This document shows positions 32,531-41,983 of a DNA stretch of 64,000 nt, piece after piece. This DNA comes from Bactericera cockerelli (taxonomy: Eukaryota; Arthropoda; Insecta; Hemiptera; Triozidae). Position numbers and translations under genes: made by a program. The stretch's first letter is position 1. Each line of letters begins with the position of its first letter. The notes under the pieces are model-generated. The model worked only from the letters and a program-made list of their open reading frames with translations. It was not told the origin of the DNA and made no database searches. The stretch lies in assembly GCA_024516035.1 (NCBI GenBank), contig CM044962.1, positions 6,857,659 through 6,921,658 on the forward strand. The letters run 5' to 3'.

Positions 32531-33220
32531 CAGATAATTTCCTGAACCAAATTTGACATTAACATTTTCCAGGATTGTAGGTTTTCCTGAGGTCTTGGAT
32601 GAAAAGTTTAAGATTTCATTCCTAAATATAAGGTTTCCTTTGTTTGATTCAATTAGAAATATGCCTTTTAATTCTTTTATTTCAATTTCATTTTCTAATT
32701 CTAGTTTTATGGTTTCACTGAAAGGAAAAACAATAATAAACATATTTATTTGGGGAATATAATCAACATAGTTTTCTTGAATTTCTAGCGTTATGTGTGT
32801 ACATGACTCAGGCTTTTCATTTTGAAGTATTTGCCTTTCACACTCTTTCAGATTATTATTGACATTTCTCTGAAAGCACTGATAAGGTTTTCCCAATTCA
32901 CAGATATTGTTCAAAGGTTTAAGGGATTTTTCTGATTTCAGGAAGTAGTGAACTTTCGGTATAACTGTAGTAAATCCTAATTCACTTGAAGATGGGATAG
33001 ACTTAAGGTAAATTAGGTCATATTGTTGGTCATAATTAATAGGAAAAGATAGGAAGTAAATAATTTTTGAGTTTTCAATTTTGCAGCTTACATCTAAGAT
33101 CTTTTGGAGTTCTAAAATACTACTTATTTCTAAAGGTATAGTGTTATGTACATTCTGTATGAGTGCTTCTTTGTAATTTTGCTTTGCCAAGGTTAATTGG
33201 TAGGATTCCGAGATTTTCGG
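32519..33220 (-). pseudogene. Env-like ectodomain remnant, N-terminally truncated
   Basis: Open in the pol frame immediately after the pol stop, with no ATG near its start, no signal peptide and no furin-type site. Cysteine-bearing stretches (for example NNICELGKPYQCF) and the position between pol and the 3' LTR suggest the C-terminal half of an insect errantivirus envelope protein. With the frame break before the membrane segment, a functional envelope is unlikely. Identification rests on position and general pattern. Confidence 0.55.
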
Positions 33221-36200
33221 TTATATTGCGGAGTCTGAATTCTGCACTTGTTGCTGTGCAGATGAGGCACCTGAAACATTTTTGGGCGGACGTTTAATGT
33301 TTGACAGATGAATTTTCTCTGTAGTGTTGTGGTGGGTGGGTATAATTTTTGCTGTTTTCAGACCTTTATCAATATTTTCAATGTTTTCTTGTTTGTATTT
33401 GTTTTGCGTTTTGCTTTGTATTTGCTTGTTTCTGACCCAAACTTCTTGAGGGATTTCAGGAAGAGCTTCTCTTCCCTGATTTTTATGTGAAGTGATTTTC
33501 TCTTTATTTTGAGAAATTTTTTCTCTTATTTCTTCAAACAAAAATTTTGTTTTCTCTTTATGATGTGCCACGTAGTTTGAGGTTATTAGTTGTTCTGTGT
33601 CAATATCCGTTATGTCGGACGGTTCAAAATGCCCTGTGATCACTTCTATAGGTTTGTGTTTTGTGACAGAATGACTTGTGTGGTTATAAGCGATGACCGC
33701 GTATTTTACTTTTAAGGACAAGGAGTCGTTTTTGAACTCTTCGCGATTGTTGAATAATCGTATGTGCTCTATTAATGTCGAGTGAAAACGTTCTATTACT
33801 CCATTGGACTCAGGATGCTGGGAGGAGGTGAAATGGATATTAATCTTGTGAAGAGAAAGGAGTTCTTTTATTACTGAGTTTTTAAATTCGCCTCCATTAT
33901 CTGATATAATTAGGCTAGGAACGCCGTGGTGAGCAAAACTTTCCAAGAGTTTACTCGCGATTTCAGTTGCTTGAGCAGAACGAAGCAAGTAGGCTTGTGC
34001 AAATTTAGAAAAGGGGTCAATAAGCGTTAGAAATTTGGATTTTTCAAGAGAAATGGTGTCTATGTGTAGGACATCAAACGGTTTTAATGCAGTGGGTGTG
34101 ATGTTGTATGTCAGTTTCAAGGGGTTGCGGTCGTACTTGGTCTTTTGGCATATTTCACAGTTATTAATATAGTCTTGTACATGTTTAGCAATGTTGGGCC
34201 AGTAGTAGTGTTCTTTAATTTGTCTGGTAGTTTCGTCCATACCCCTATGGTTAGTTTTTCCGTCATGAAACTTTTTTATAATGTCAGTTTTCTTGTTTTC
34301 TTCAGTCACGTCAGTTAGCATCTTAGTGCATTTGATAAGATTTATTTGTGAATTTTTAAAGTAAGTCTGTAAAGTTCTCGATAGTTCCTCGTATAAGCTC
34401 TCAGTTTTAAAGAATACGTGGTATTTGACTTTTGGTGCAATGTGTGTTTTTAAGAACTCAGTTAGTTGTCCTAAGAGATTTTCAGGTGAAAACTCGTAAA
34501 TTCGTCTTTCTTTGTCTCTGTGAATGATTTTTAGTGATTTGAGTGGGTTAGGGTGGGCTAAATGTGAAATGGAAAGGATTAATTGATTCTTCCCCAAATT
34601 AATTGGACCGTCAAAGATAGGTATACCTATGAGAGGGTGTTCCAGGTTGGAGTGGATAGTATTTATATCTTCTTCTTCTGCCTGTTCGGTGATATCTTGA
34701 GGTGCAGGGGCGACATTGGTGATGTGTTCTGAAGATGTAGCGGCCTCGTAGGTGATGGGGACTGGGGGTACAGCGACGTCAACAGTTGGGGGAAGTTCTT
34801 GAGTGACAGGATCTTCTCTTAGTAAGTGAGCATATGCGTCTGCAACGAACGCATCAAGGTCTAATATGTCCTGTTCTAAGTCCGGTTCCGGTAACATAGA
34901 AAGTAAGTCGTCTTCTAGTACTGGTTGTACGGGTGAGTTGGTTTCGTTCATGTTTAGTTCAACTCTTGAAAGGGTGTCCGCATTTGTATTTTGTGAACCT
35001 TTTTTGTAAACTATGTCATAGTCGTATTCCTCAAGTTTTAGTCTCCAACGTATCAATTTAGAACTTGGCTCTTTAAGAGAGAAGAGCCACTGGAGAGGCC
35101 TATGATCTGTGAAAATTTTGAATTTTTGTCCGTATAGGTAAGGCCTAAAATATTTTACTGCCCATACAATGGCTAGTAGTTCCTTTTCGATTGTCGAGTA
35201 GTTGCATTCACTGTCATTCAACGTTCTGCTTGCATAGGCAACAGGTCGATCACTGCCTATGGGTCCCTGAGATAACACTGCACCGAGAGCAACGTTGCTC
35301 GCATCGGTTGTCAAAATGAAAGGTTTGCTAAAGTCTGGGTATTGGAGTATTGGTTCGTTTGTCAACAAATTTTTACAAAGTTCAAAGCATTCTTGATAAT
35401 CGGGATCAGTTATATTTATTTTTGCATTTTTCTTTAACCGTTTAGTTAATGGTTTTGTTAAACTTGCAAAGTCTTTTATGAATTTACGATAGTAGCTTAA
35501 AAGTCCAAGAAAGCTTTTAATCTGTCTTGTGGTCTTCGGGATGGGGAAGTTTTCTATAGCTCTAATTTTGTTGGGGTTGGGCTTGACACCTTCGGGTGTG
35601 ATAACGTGACCAAGGAAGTCAACGTCCTTTTTCAAGAACTCACACTTGTCTAGTTGAATTTTCAAGTTAGCATTTTTTAATCTATCGAATACCAAGGAAA
35701 GGTTACTTAAATGTTCCTGAAGGGAAGTGCCAAAAACCAAGATGTCGTCGAGGTACACAACACATACTACGTTAATTAGACCTCGCAGTAGTTTTTCCAT
35801 TACTCTCTGAAAAGTAGCAGGTGCGTTTTTTAGGCCCATGGGCATACGCAGGAATTCGTAGTGCCCGTGTTCAGTGTTGAAAGCTGTTTTGGGGATACTA
35901 CTTTCGTCTATTTCTATTTGATAGAATCCCGATGCTAAATCTAGGGTGCTGAAATAATGAGAGCGACCAAGACGATCTAGGAGCGAATTTATGCAAGGGA
36001 GGGGGTAGCGGTCCCCAATAGTCTTCTCGTTCAGTTTCCTGTAATCTATTACGATTCTCCACTTTCTCTTACCTGAAGCGTCGAGTTTCTTAGGAACTAT
36101 CCAAAGTGGGGAGGACCAAGGGGAATGGGAGGGGCGAATAATATCATCCTCTAACATTTTTTGAATTTGTTGTTGAACTTCAGCTTTGTGGACATGCGGA

Positions 36201-37063
36201 TATCGGTATGTTTTCGTATACACTGGTACGTCGTCCGTTGTTCGTATAGTGTGTTTTACGGCGTTCGTAAATGTAAGATTCTTAGTGTCTGTATGGAAAA
36301 TTTCTGAGTAATTATTTATTAGTTTTTGAATTCCGTCCTTTTCCTCTGTGTTCATGTGGTCCATTCTAATCCTATTGAAATCAAATTCTGAATTTGTCAG
36401 TTGAGCGTTGTTCAAGTTATTGTATGTGGATGTTTGTTCGAAATTTTGAAGAGATAAAGCTTCTACAGGGTGTAACAAAACTTTCGTTTGTAATTCCGTG
36501 TCATTAACAAGTGTACATATTGCCTTACTGTCTTTGACTCTAAGTATACCTTCAGGTATATAAGCCGAACCAAATCTTTTGTGTGGTATCAAACAATCTC
36601 CGTTTTGAATATTCATAACATCTATAGTTACGATCTGTTCCTGTCGTGGTTCGAGTATGATGTGGTTTACCTGGGTAACTGTGTCTCTGTGATGGATAGT
36701 TATGTCGGTCGTTGGCGATCGAAGCAGATTATTTTTCAAGTCAACTACCATACTAAGGGCCACAAGATTGTCCATTCCCAAGAGGCAATCGAAAAAGTCA
36801 TGAAATTTAAAGAGATGTAGTTTCATTGTGCCCGTCATTTTGAAAATTTTGGGAAACGGAATTGAGATGCTATATTTTTCTCGCGAACGTCCATGAGCAG
36901 TATTAATTTCGAATGGATCATATTTAATTTTGTTTTTGAAAAATTTTTGGGCTGTTTCTGGGTTTATAAAAGATTTTGTACTACCAGTGTCAATAAGCAT
37001 TTTCAAATTAAGTCCCGGTATGATTAGAAATGGTAAGTAATTGTCGTTGTTTGTCAAATTCAT
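33221..37063 (-). CDS. pol: Gypsy Pol polyprotein (protease, RT, RNase H, integrase)
   Basis: 1280 residues from the ATG at 37063. Protease active site LIDTGS at 24-29. Reverse transcriptase about 280-500 with FSTLDLASGF (371-380) and the YLDD box at 437-440. RNase H about 580-700 with TTDAS (585-589) and FTDHRPLQWL (651-660). Integrase zinc-binding region with H939, H952, C969 and C972. Catalytic triad D1002, D1055 and E1091, with 35 residues between the last two. The pol frame is -1 relative to gag, starts 8 bases past the start of the gag stop codon, and is open upstream into gag, so -1 frameshifting or re-initiation are both possible. All catalytic residues are present. Confidence 0.96.
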   Translation of the reverse strand: MNLTNNDNYLPFLIIPGLNLKMLIDTGSTKSFINPETAQKFFKNKIKYDPFEINTAHGRSREKYSISIPFPKIFKMTGTMKLHLFKFHDFFDCLLGMDNLVALSMVVDLKNNLLRSPTTDITIHHRDTVTQVNHIILEPRQEQIVTIDVMNIQNGDCLIPHKRFGSAYIPEGILRVKDSKAICTLVNDTELQTKVLLHPVEALSLQNFEQTSTYNNLNNAQLTNSEFDFNRIRMDHMNTEEKDGIQKLINNYSEIFHTDTKNLTFTNAVKHTIRTTDDVPVYTKTYRYPHVHKAEVQQQIQKMLEDDIIRPSHSPWSSPLWIVPKKLDASGKRKWRIVIDYRKLNEKTIGDRYPLPCINSLLDRLGRSHYFSTLDLASGFYQIEIDESSIPKTAFNTEHGHYEFLRMPMGLKNAPATFQRVMEKLLRGLINVVCVVYLDDILVFGTSLQEHLSNLSLVFDRLKNANLKIQLDKCEFLKKDVDFLGHVITPEGVKPNPNKIRAIENFPIPKTTRQIKSFLGLLSYYRKFIKDFASLTKPLTKRLKKNAKINITDPDYQECFELCKNLLTNEPILQYPDFSKPFILTTDASNVALGAVLSQGPIGSDRPVAYASRTLNDSECNYSTIEKELLAIVWAVKYFRPYLYGQKFKIFTDHRPLQWLFSLKEPSSKLIRWRLKLEEYDYDIVYKKGSQNTNADTLSRVELNMNETNSPVQPVLEDDLLSMLPEPDLEQDILDLDAFVADAYAHLLREDPVTQELPPTVDVAVPPVPITYEAATSSEHITNVAPAPQDITEQAEEEDINTIHSNLEHPLIGIPIFDGPINLGKNQLILSISHLAHPNPLKSLKIIHRDKERRIYEFSPENLLGQLTEFLKTHIAPKVKYHVFFKTESLYEELSRTLQTYFKNSQINLIKCTKMLTDVTEENKKTDIIKKFHDGKTNHRGMDETTRQIKEHYYWPNIAKHVQDYINNCEICQKTKYDRNPLKLTYNITPTALKPFDVLHIDTISLEKSKFLTLIDPFSKFAQAYLLRSAQATEIASKLLESFAHHGVPSLIISDNGGEFKNSVIKELLSLHKINIHFTSSQHPESNGVIERFHSTLIEHIRLFNNREEFKNDSLSLKVKYAVIAYNHTSHSVTKHKPIEVITGHFEPSDITDIDTEQLITSNYVAHHKEKTKFLFEEIREKISQNKEKITSHKNQGREALPEIPQEVWVRNKQIQSKTQNKYKQENIENIDKGLKTAKIIPTHHNTTEKIHLSNIKRPPKNVSGASSAQQQVQNSDSAI

Positions 37064-37068
37064 AAGAG

Positions 37069-38070
37069 TTACTGGTCCGAGGCTTCTTCTCGAAAATCCT
37101 GGACCTCGTCTGTGTCGTTTGGTTGATTCCCATATTCATTTATGGGGTTTGAGTCTTCGATTGACTCGTAACTATCTTGGGTCATTTCCAGATTGTTAAG
37201 TCGGGGATTTGTTGTCATAGCGGACATGGGTGTCGGTCTATAAGAAGGCCCGGGTGTAGATCTGTTCCAAACGTTTGTATTGTTGTTTCCTTGATTCTTG
37301 TTCATCCCACTCTGCGGTTTGTTGATATTTTGTTGAGAATTGTTATTACGAAATGGATTGAAAAGTCCACTACCTGAAGTAGAGTTATTGTGATTATTTT
37401 TGTTTTGCATGTGAGGAGGTATGTATTTTTCTGTGGTATTTGTAGAATATGGTTTGTTTTTGTTATAGTTCGAATTATAATTGTTGTTGTTTTCATACGG
37501 TTTTTTCACCGCGTCAATTTGAAAGTCGTTTGTGAGTATGTTGAGAGCCTCGCCAAGATCTCTCGGATTTTTTGTTCTCATGAGAGCACCTAAGGGCTCC
37601 TTTAAGCCTCTGAGGAAAGTCCTCAAACCAAGTTTCGAAACGTAATCTCTTACGTCGTTTTGTGTTGACATTTCATGGGTATCCATGAAACTAGAGTGAA
37701 GGTTAATGTATTTTTGAATTTTGCTATGAAATTCAAAGGGTGACTCGTTTTTCGTTTGTGTTAAACCACACATTTCGACTGTAAGCGTATAGCAATCACG
37801 CTTATCGCCGTATGTACTCAGGAGAGCTGTTTTTAAGTCCCTCCAATTAGTAATATTGTAAGAACTTAAATTGAGCTTTGCTTCGCCTTTAATTTTAGAG
37901 CGAAGCGAAGACATCAAAAAGATGTTTTGAAAATTGTCAGCATTTGCTTCATCATAGAAATGCTTTACCATGGTCTCACATATCGAAATGAATTCCGATA
38001 GCAGCTCGACCTCGCCCGAAAATACGGGCACCATTTTTAGGTGTTCAGATTTGAGTTCCGGAGGAGCCAT
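37069..38070 (-). CDS. gag: Gypsy Gag protein
   Basis: 333 residues from the first ATG of the frame at 38070; the frame is open further upstream to 38160 and beyond (an acidic stretch with EYSYDPLLEDDLLG) but has no earlier ATG. The N-terminal two thirds is helical capsid-like (MAPPELKSEHLKMVPVFSGE, later NILTNDFQIDAV). The C-terminal third is Asn-rich and low-complexity, without a CCHC zinc knuckle, as in many insect gypsy elements. It assembles the particle and packages RNA. The stop at 37069-37071 is adjacent to the pol ATG. Confidence 0.88.
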   Translation of the reverse strand: MAPPELKSEHLKMVPVFSGEVELLSEFISICETMVKHFYDEANADNFQNIFLMSSLRSKIKGEAKLNLSSYNITNWRDLKTALLSTYGDKRDCYTLTVEMCGLTQTKNESPFEFHSKIQKYINLHSSFMDTHEMSTQNDVRDYVSKLGLRTFLRGLKEPLGALMRTKNPRDLGEALNILTNDFQIDAVKKPYENNNNYNSNYNKNKPYSTNTTEKYIPPHMQNKNNHNNSTSGSGLFNPFRNNNSQQNINKPQSGMNKNQGNNNTNVWNRSTPGPSYRPTPMSAMTTNPRLNNLEMTQDSYESIEDSNPINEYGNQPNDTDEVQDFREEASDQ

Positions 38071-38697
38071 TGTGAGTTTTCTAAAAATACCTAGAAGATC
38101 GTCTTCTAACAAGGGATCGTATGAATATTCTGTGTCTGATTCTCTGGTAGATTCAGACAAGGTAGACTCAACGTCTGAGTCCGTTTTGAATAGATAAATT
38201 CTATGTAAAAATAATAGATAGTAGGTAATATTATTATGTACCTAGAGTAAGGATTATAGTAAAGAGATAAGAAGGTGAGGATGTGTAGTGTAATTGTAAA
38301 CAATAGTGAGAAAGATTAAACCCTTGAACAGTAAAAGTGAAAGGAAAAATATTATCTTACAGTGCCAGCAGAATCAACAACATTGAGGTGGGTAGGTACT
38401 CGGTAACTGCTCCGTGTGAGGTATGAGAAGCTATTGTTCCAGGTCCTTGCTCTGCTCTGCCCTGCTGACTGAGACTGGTTTCTGCTCTGCTGACTGACTT
38501 AGGGTCTTCGGTTCGTGGTTCGATGCGAGAAAATCCGACGATTTTACAGCTACGGGGGTAATCCAATATGTAATCCAAAGGGTAATCCAATAATAAGGCA
38601 CTGCACTGAGTTCCTCACTATTCCTCGGAAAAGTTTTTTTATATGGGTTTTAGCTTTTTGGGGGTGTAGATTTTTTTGTTTTGGGGGTGAAAACACC

Positions 38698-38715
38698 CAA
38701 AATTTGACTGCGCCA
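38698..38715 (-). other. Primer binding site (tRNA-Ser type)
   Basis: Minus strand TGGCGCAGTC directly at the inner edge of the 5' LTR. The same start is used by the 17.6/297 group of Drosophila elements for serine tRNA priming. Confidence 0.7.
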
Positions 38716-39088
38716 GATATAAGTGGGGATCTCCCACTTGTGTTTTTAAAAAAAGTTTATTTTCCAAAAACTGAAAATGACAAAGTCTTTAAAAATACTT
38801 AATATCGAAAAATGAACTTAATTATATTTTTAAATATGCAATTGACATATCAAAATGAATGAAAGATAATTATTAGAACATTTAAAAGAAAATAATATAA
38901 TTATGAAATAATAAAATACTTAATTAATAAAATGTGAATTAAATAGATCGCAAATTTATTTTATCGATCAGCGACAATGCTCGATGCAAGTCCTGAATCA
39001 ATCTGCCCGTCGGACCCTACCAATGGCTATTGTCAGAAGGACAATAGCTGATTTTTTAATACAGTCAGCATTTATGGTGGCTGTAACT
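38715..39088 (-). repeat. 5' LTR of the gypsy element
   Basis: 374 bp, identical by eye to 31834-32207; it should hold the promoter. Flanked on its outer side by target duplication TAAA (39089-39092). Confidence 0.95.
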
Positions 39089-39444
39089 TAAATGTATGCT
39101 GAGACTGGACGACTGGTTTCCGAACAATACCAAGACTTTCCAGATGATTCTGAACAACCCCTAAAACTTTCAAAAAACTCTCATTCATTTTTATTTGATT
39201 AAAAGCACTTTTGGAGAAAACTATTTTTTTTTTACAATTTTCAAGAGTGATGCCGTACTATTGGGCATTCCGGTGTACTATTGGGTATTTTCAAAATATT
39301 ACGTAAAACCACATTGAGTCCCAAGTGAACTTAGAACCCACAAAATCATAATATATGGCCAAAACAAGACATTCCTGTGGTTTTTTATTCTCAGCACCAC
39401 CAACACCCCTTTTTTTTCTCTCCAACATATGGAGTTATAGTTAC

Positions 39445-39573
39445 CTCGGACATATCCCTTTGAGACATGGCAATTGAGGAAAAACAGACATGTGCAGCAG
39501 ATTGTTAGGTTGACTATTTCCACTGGGAGTTGATTACTGACTAGGGAGCAGAACAGATGTGCAACCAGTTCAT
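39445..39573 (-). CDS. Exon of an unidentified gene
   Basis: 129 bp between a strong acceptor (TTTCTTTCATTTCCAG) and donor GTAACTATAA. The frame compatible with the exon at 41891-41983 reads ELVAHLFCSLVSNQLPVEIV, NLTICCTCLFFLNCHVSK, then GYVR. Leucine/cysteine-rich, perhaps alpha-helical. I do not recognise the family. The gypsy element lies about 350 bp downstream. Confidence 0.5.
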
Positions 39574-39589
39574 CTGGAAATGAAAGAAA

Positions 39590-39745
39590 ACAAAATAGGT
39601 TTATTTATACCTAGTGTAAAATTGACTAGGTTTATTTATACCTAGTGTAAAATTGACTAGGTTTATTTATACCTAGTGTAAAATTGACTAGGTTTATTTA
39701 TACCTAGTGTAAAATTGACTAGGTTTATTTATACCTAGTCAAATA
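39590..39745. repeat. 31-bp minisatellite, five copies
   Basis: Unit TAGGTTTATTTATACCTAGT followed by GTAAAATTGAC, perfectly repeated. Each unit contains the short inverted pair TAGGTTTATTTATACCTA. It lies just upstream of the acceptor of the 39445-39573 exon. Confidence 0.9.
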
Positions 39746-39987
39746 ACATAGATCTTTATTTGAAATATAGTGATCCTTACAGAACTGGTTGCCTATCAAA
39801 TAAACAATCTAAAGATTTTCATATTACTCTAGCTCTTTTCATATTGCTACCTGTATGTTTCTTGTTAGAATCAAGCAATTAATATGATACAAAAATATGA
39901 TACCAGTTGCCTCCAAATGAACCTACAACCAGTTGATTTTTGAAAAATACCTTCTCAAATTTTACTTATATCTATCTTTTATTAGAT

Positions 39988-40198
39988 TACTAGCGGGCTG
40001 TCGCCCGCTTTGCGGGCCGAGGCATGGCCGTGAAAGCAAAAAATCCTTTTTCACCAATGGTAGGTGTTGTAGTGGGAATTTCGAAAAATCCCAAAGCTAC
40101 CTACCAAATTTCAGCTTCCTAGGACTTACGGTTTGGGCTGTAGAGCGATGATCAGTCAGTGGTCAGTCAGTGACTTTGACATTTATATATTAAGATAG
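39988..40198 (+). repeat. Dispersed repeat beginning ACTAGCGGGCTGTCGCCCGC
   Basis: Second copy of the repeat at 5090-5335, about 40 bp shorter internally, ending GTCAGTCAGTGAC with ATTTATATATTAAGATAGTG. Confidence 0.6.
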
Positions 40199-40359
40199 TG
40201 GTGCAAACATATTTTGAATAGAATTCAAGAAATTGAAACAAATAACTGGTTGTCTAGCAAATGAGCCTACAACCTGTTAATTTTCCAAAAATAGTCAAGT
40301 TTTATTTGAACATATTCTGGATAGAAATCTAGAAATTGAAACAAATAAATGGTTGACTA

Positions 40360-41480
40360 TAAGAGGAACATGATTTAGATCAGTGTAGATTCATATAACA
40401 GATTATATTACAAAGGAACATAAAATAGATCTTTATGGATACTGGTTGTCTAGCAAAGGAACAAGATTTAGATCAGTATAGATACAAATAACTGGTTGTC
40501 TAGCAAAGAAACATGATTGATACCGGTTGTCTAGTAAAGGAACATGACTTAGTTCAGTATTGATACATAATAACTGGTTGCCTAGCCACAGATCATGATA
40601 TAGTTCAATATGATTCAAATAACCGGTTGTCCAGTAAAGGAACATGATAAAGATCAGTATTGATACCGGTTGTCTAGCAAAGGAACAAGATTTAGATCAG
40701 TATAGATACAAATAACTGGTTGTCTAGCAAAGGAACATGATTGATACTGGTTGTCTAGTAAAGGAACATGACTTAGTTCAGTACTAATACATAATAACTG
40801 GTTGCCTAGCCACGGAACATGATTTAGTTCAATATGATTCAAATAACTGGTTGTCCAGTAAAGGAACATGATAAAGATCAGTATTGATACCGGTTGTCTA
40901 GCAAAGGAACAAAATATAGATTAGTATTGCTACTGGTTGTCTAGCAGAGAAAACTAATAAAGATCAGTATTGATACAAATAACCGGTTGTCTAGCGGATC
41001 ATGATAAAGATCAGTATTGATACTGGTTGTCTAACAAAGGGACATGACTTAGTTTAGTAGTGATACTTAATAACTGGTGATTTGTATCTATTGCCTAGCA
41101 ACGGAACATGATTTAGATCAGTATAGATACAAATAACTGGTTGTTTAGCAAAGGAACATAATATAGACCAGTATTGATAATGGTTGTCTAGCGAAGGAAA
41201 AAAATATAGATTAGTATTGATACTGGTTGTCTAGCAGAGAAAAATATAATATAGATAAATTGATAAAAATAACCAGTTGTCTAGCAACAGATCATGTTAG
41301 TTCAATATGATTCAAATAACTGGTTGTCCAGCAAAGGAACATTATATAGATCAGTATTGTTACAGATTGTCTAATGAAGGAACAAGATTTGGTTCAGTAT
41401 TAATACTTAATAATTGATTGCCAGGCAATGGAACATGTTTTAGTTCAGTATTGATTCAAATAACAGGTTGTATAGCAAAA
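40360..41480. repeat. Diverged ~50-60 bp minisatellite (ACTGGTTGTCTAGCAAAGGA family)
   Basis: About 20 loosely conserved units built from CTGGTTGTCTAGCAAAGGAA, CATGATTTAGATCAGTAT and GATACAAATAA. A higher-order block of about 225 bp is repeated (40440-40660 and 40665-40885). It lies in the intron between the two exons of the unidentified gene. Confidence 0.85.
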
Positions 41481-41890
41481 AATCTATTAATTTCCAAAAA
41501 AATATTTAGATCTACTACCTATACTTATGATTTTCTCAAGAATCAAGGATTCTTGCAAATTCACTCAAACCCAGCCAGTGTGATCTCATAAGCTATGTTA
41601 TTGATTTAATAATAAATGTTTCTAAAAAAGCTGTCACCATAATACAATTATGTCCAGGTACAGCTTGCTAATTTATTGGGACACTGCATTATAACTTTAA
41701 TTTATAAAAATGAGTTCTTGATATCATGAGTTCAAACAAGTACAAGAATGTAGGATGAGAGTTAAATTCAAAAAGATTTTAACATTGAGACCATAAAAAT
41801 AGAATCAGGAATGTGATGTCTGCTAATTTAGGCAGATTCTTTAGCTTAAGCCTACAGAGATTAGAGTAGAAATCTTTCAAGTAAGCTTAC
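41481..41890. other. Intron sequence
   Basis: AT-rich; no repeat or exon recognised before the donor at 41881-41890. Confidence 0.5.
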
Positions 41891-41983
41891 TGTACTCAGC
41901 CTCAGGAATGCCAAGCATGTTGGCCAAATCGAATAGGTAATCAAACTCAAAGTTCACAGAGATCACTAGGTTCCCAAGGAAAT
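41891..41983 (-). CDS. Exon of an unidentified gene
   Basis: 93 bp ending at a good donor (GTAAGCTTAC). Only one frame is open: DFLGNLVISVNFEFDYLFDL then ANMLGIPEAEY. The acceptor (GATGTGAG) has a poor polypyrimidine tract, so the 5' limit is uncertain. It ends in phase 1, which fits the exon at 39445-39573. Family not recognised. Confidence 0.45.

Larger units (their letters stand above)
31834..39088 (-). mobile_element. Full-length Ty3/gypsy (errantivirus-like) LTR retrotransposon
   Basis: 7255 bp, transcribed on the minus strand. Two 374 bp LTRs look identical base for base, with AGTTACAG...CTTATATCT ends. A 4 bp target duplication TAAA lies at 31830-31833 and 39089-39092. Order: LTR, tRNA-Ser-type primer site, gag, pol (protease, reverse transcriptase, RNase H, integrase), env-like remnant, purine tract, LTR. 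Identical LTRs and uninterrupted gag and pol imply a recent insertion. The layout and primer site resemble the 17.6/297 group of insect elements. Confidence 0.95.

Noticed and set aside
38106..38802. Additional small frames near the gypsy 5' LTR
   Set aside because: They lie in the untranslated leader or overlap gag in other frames, without recognisable content.
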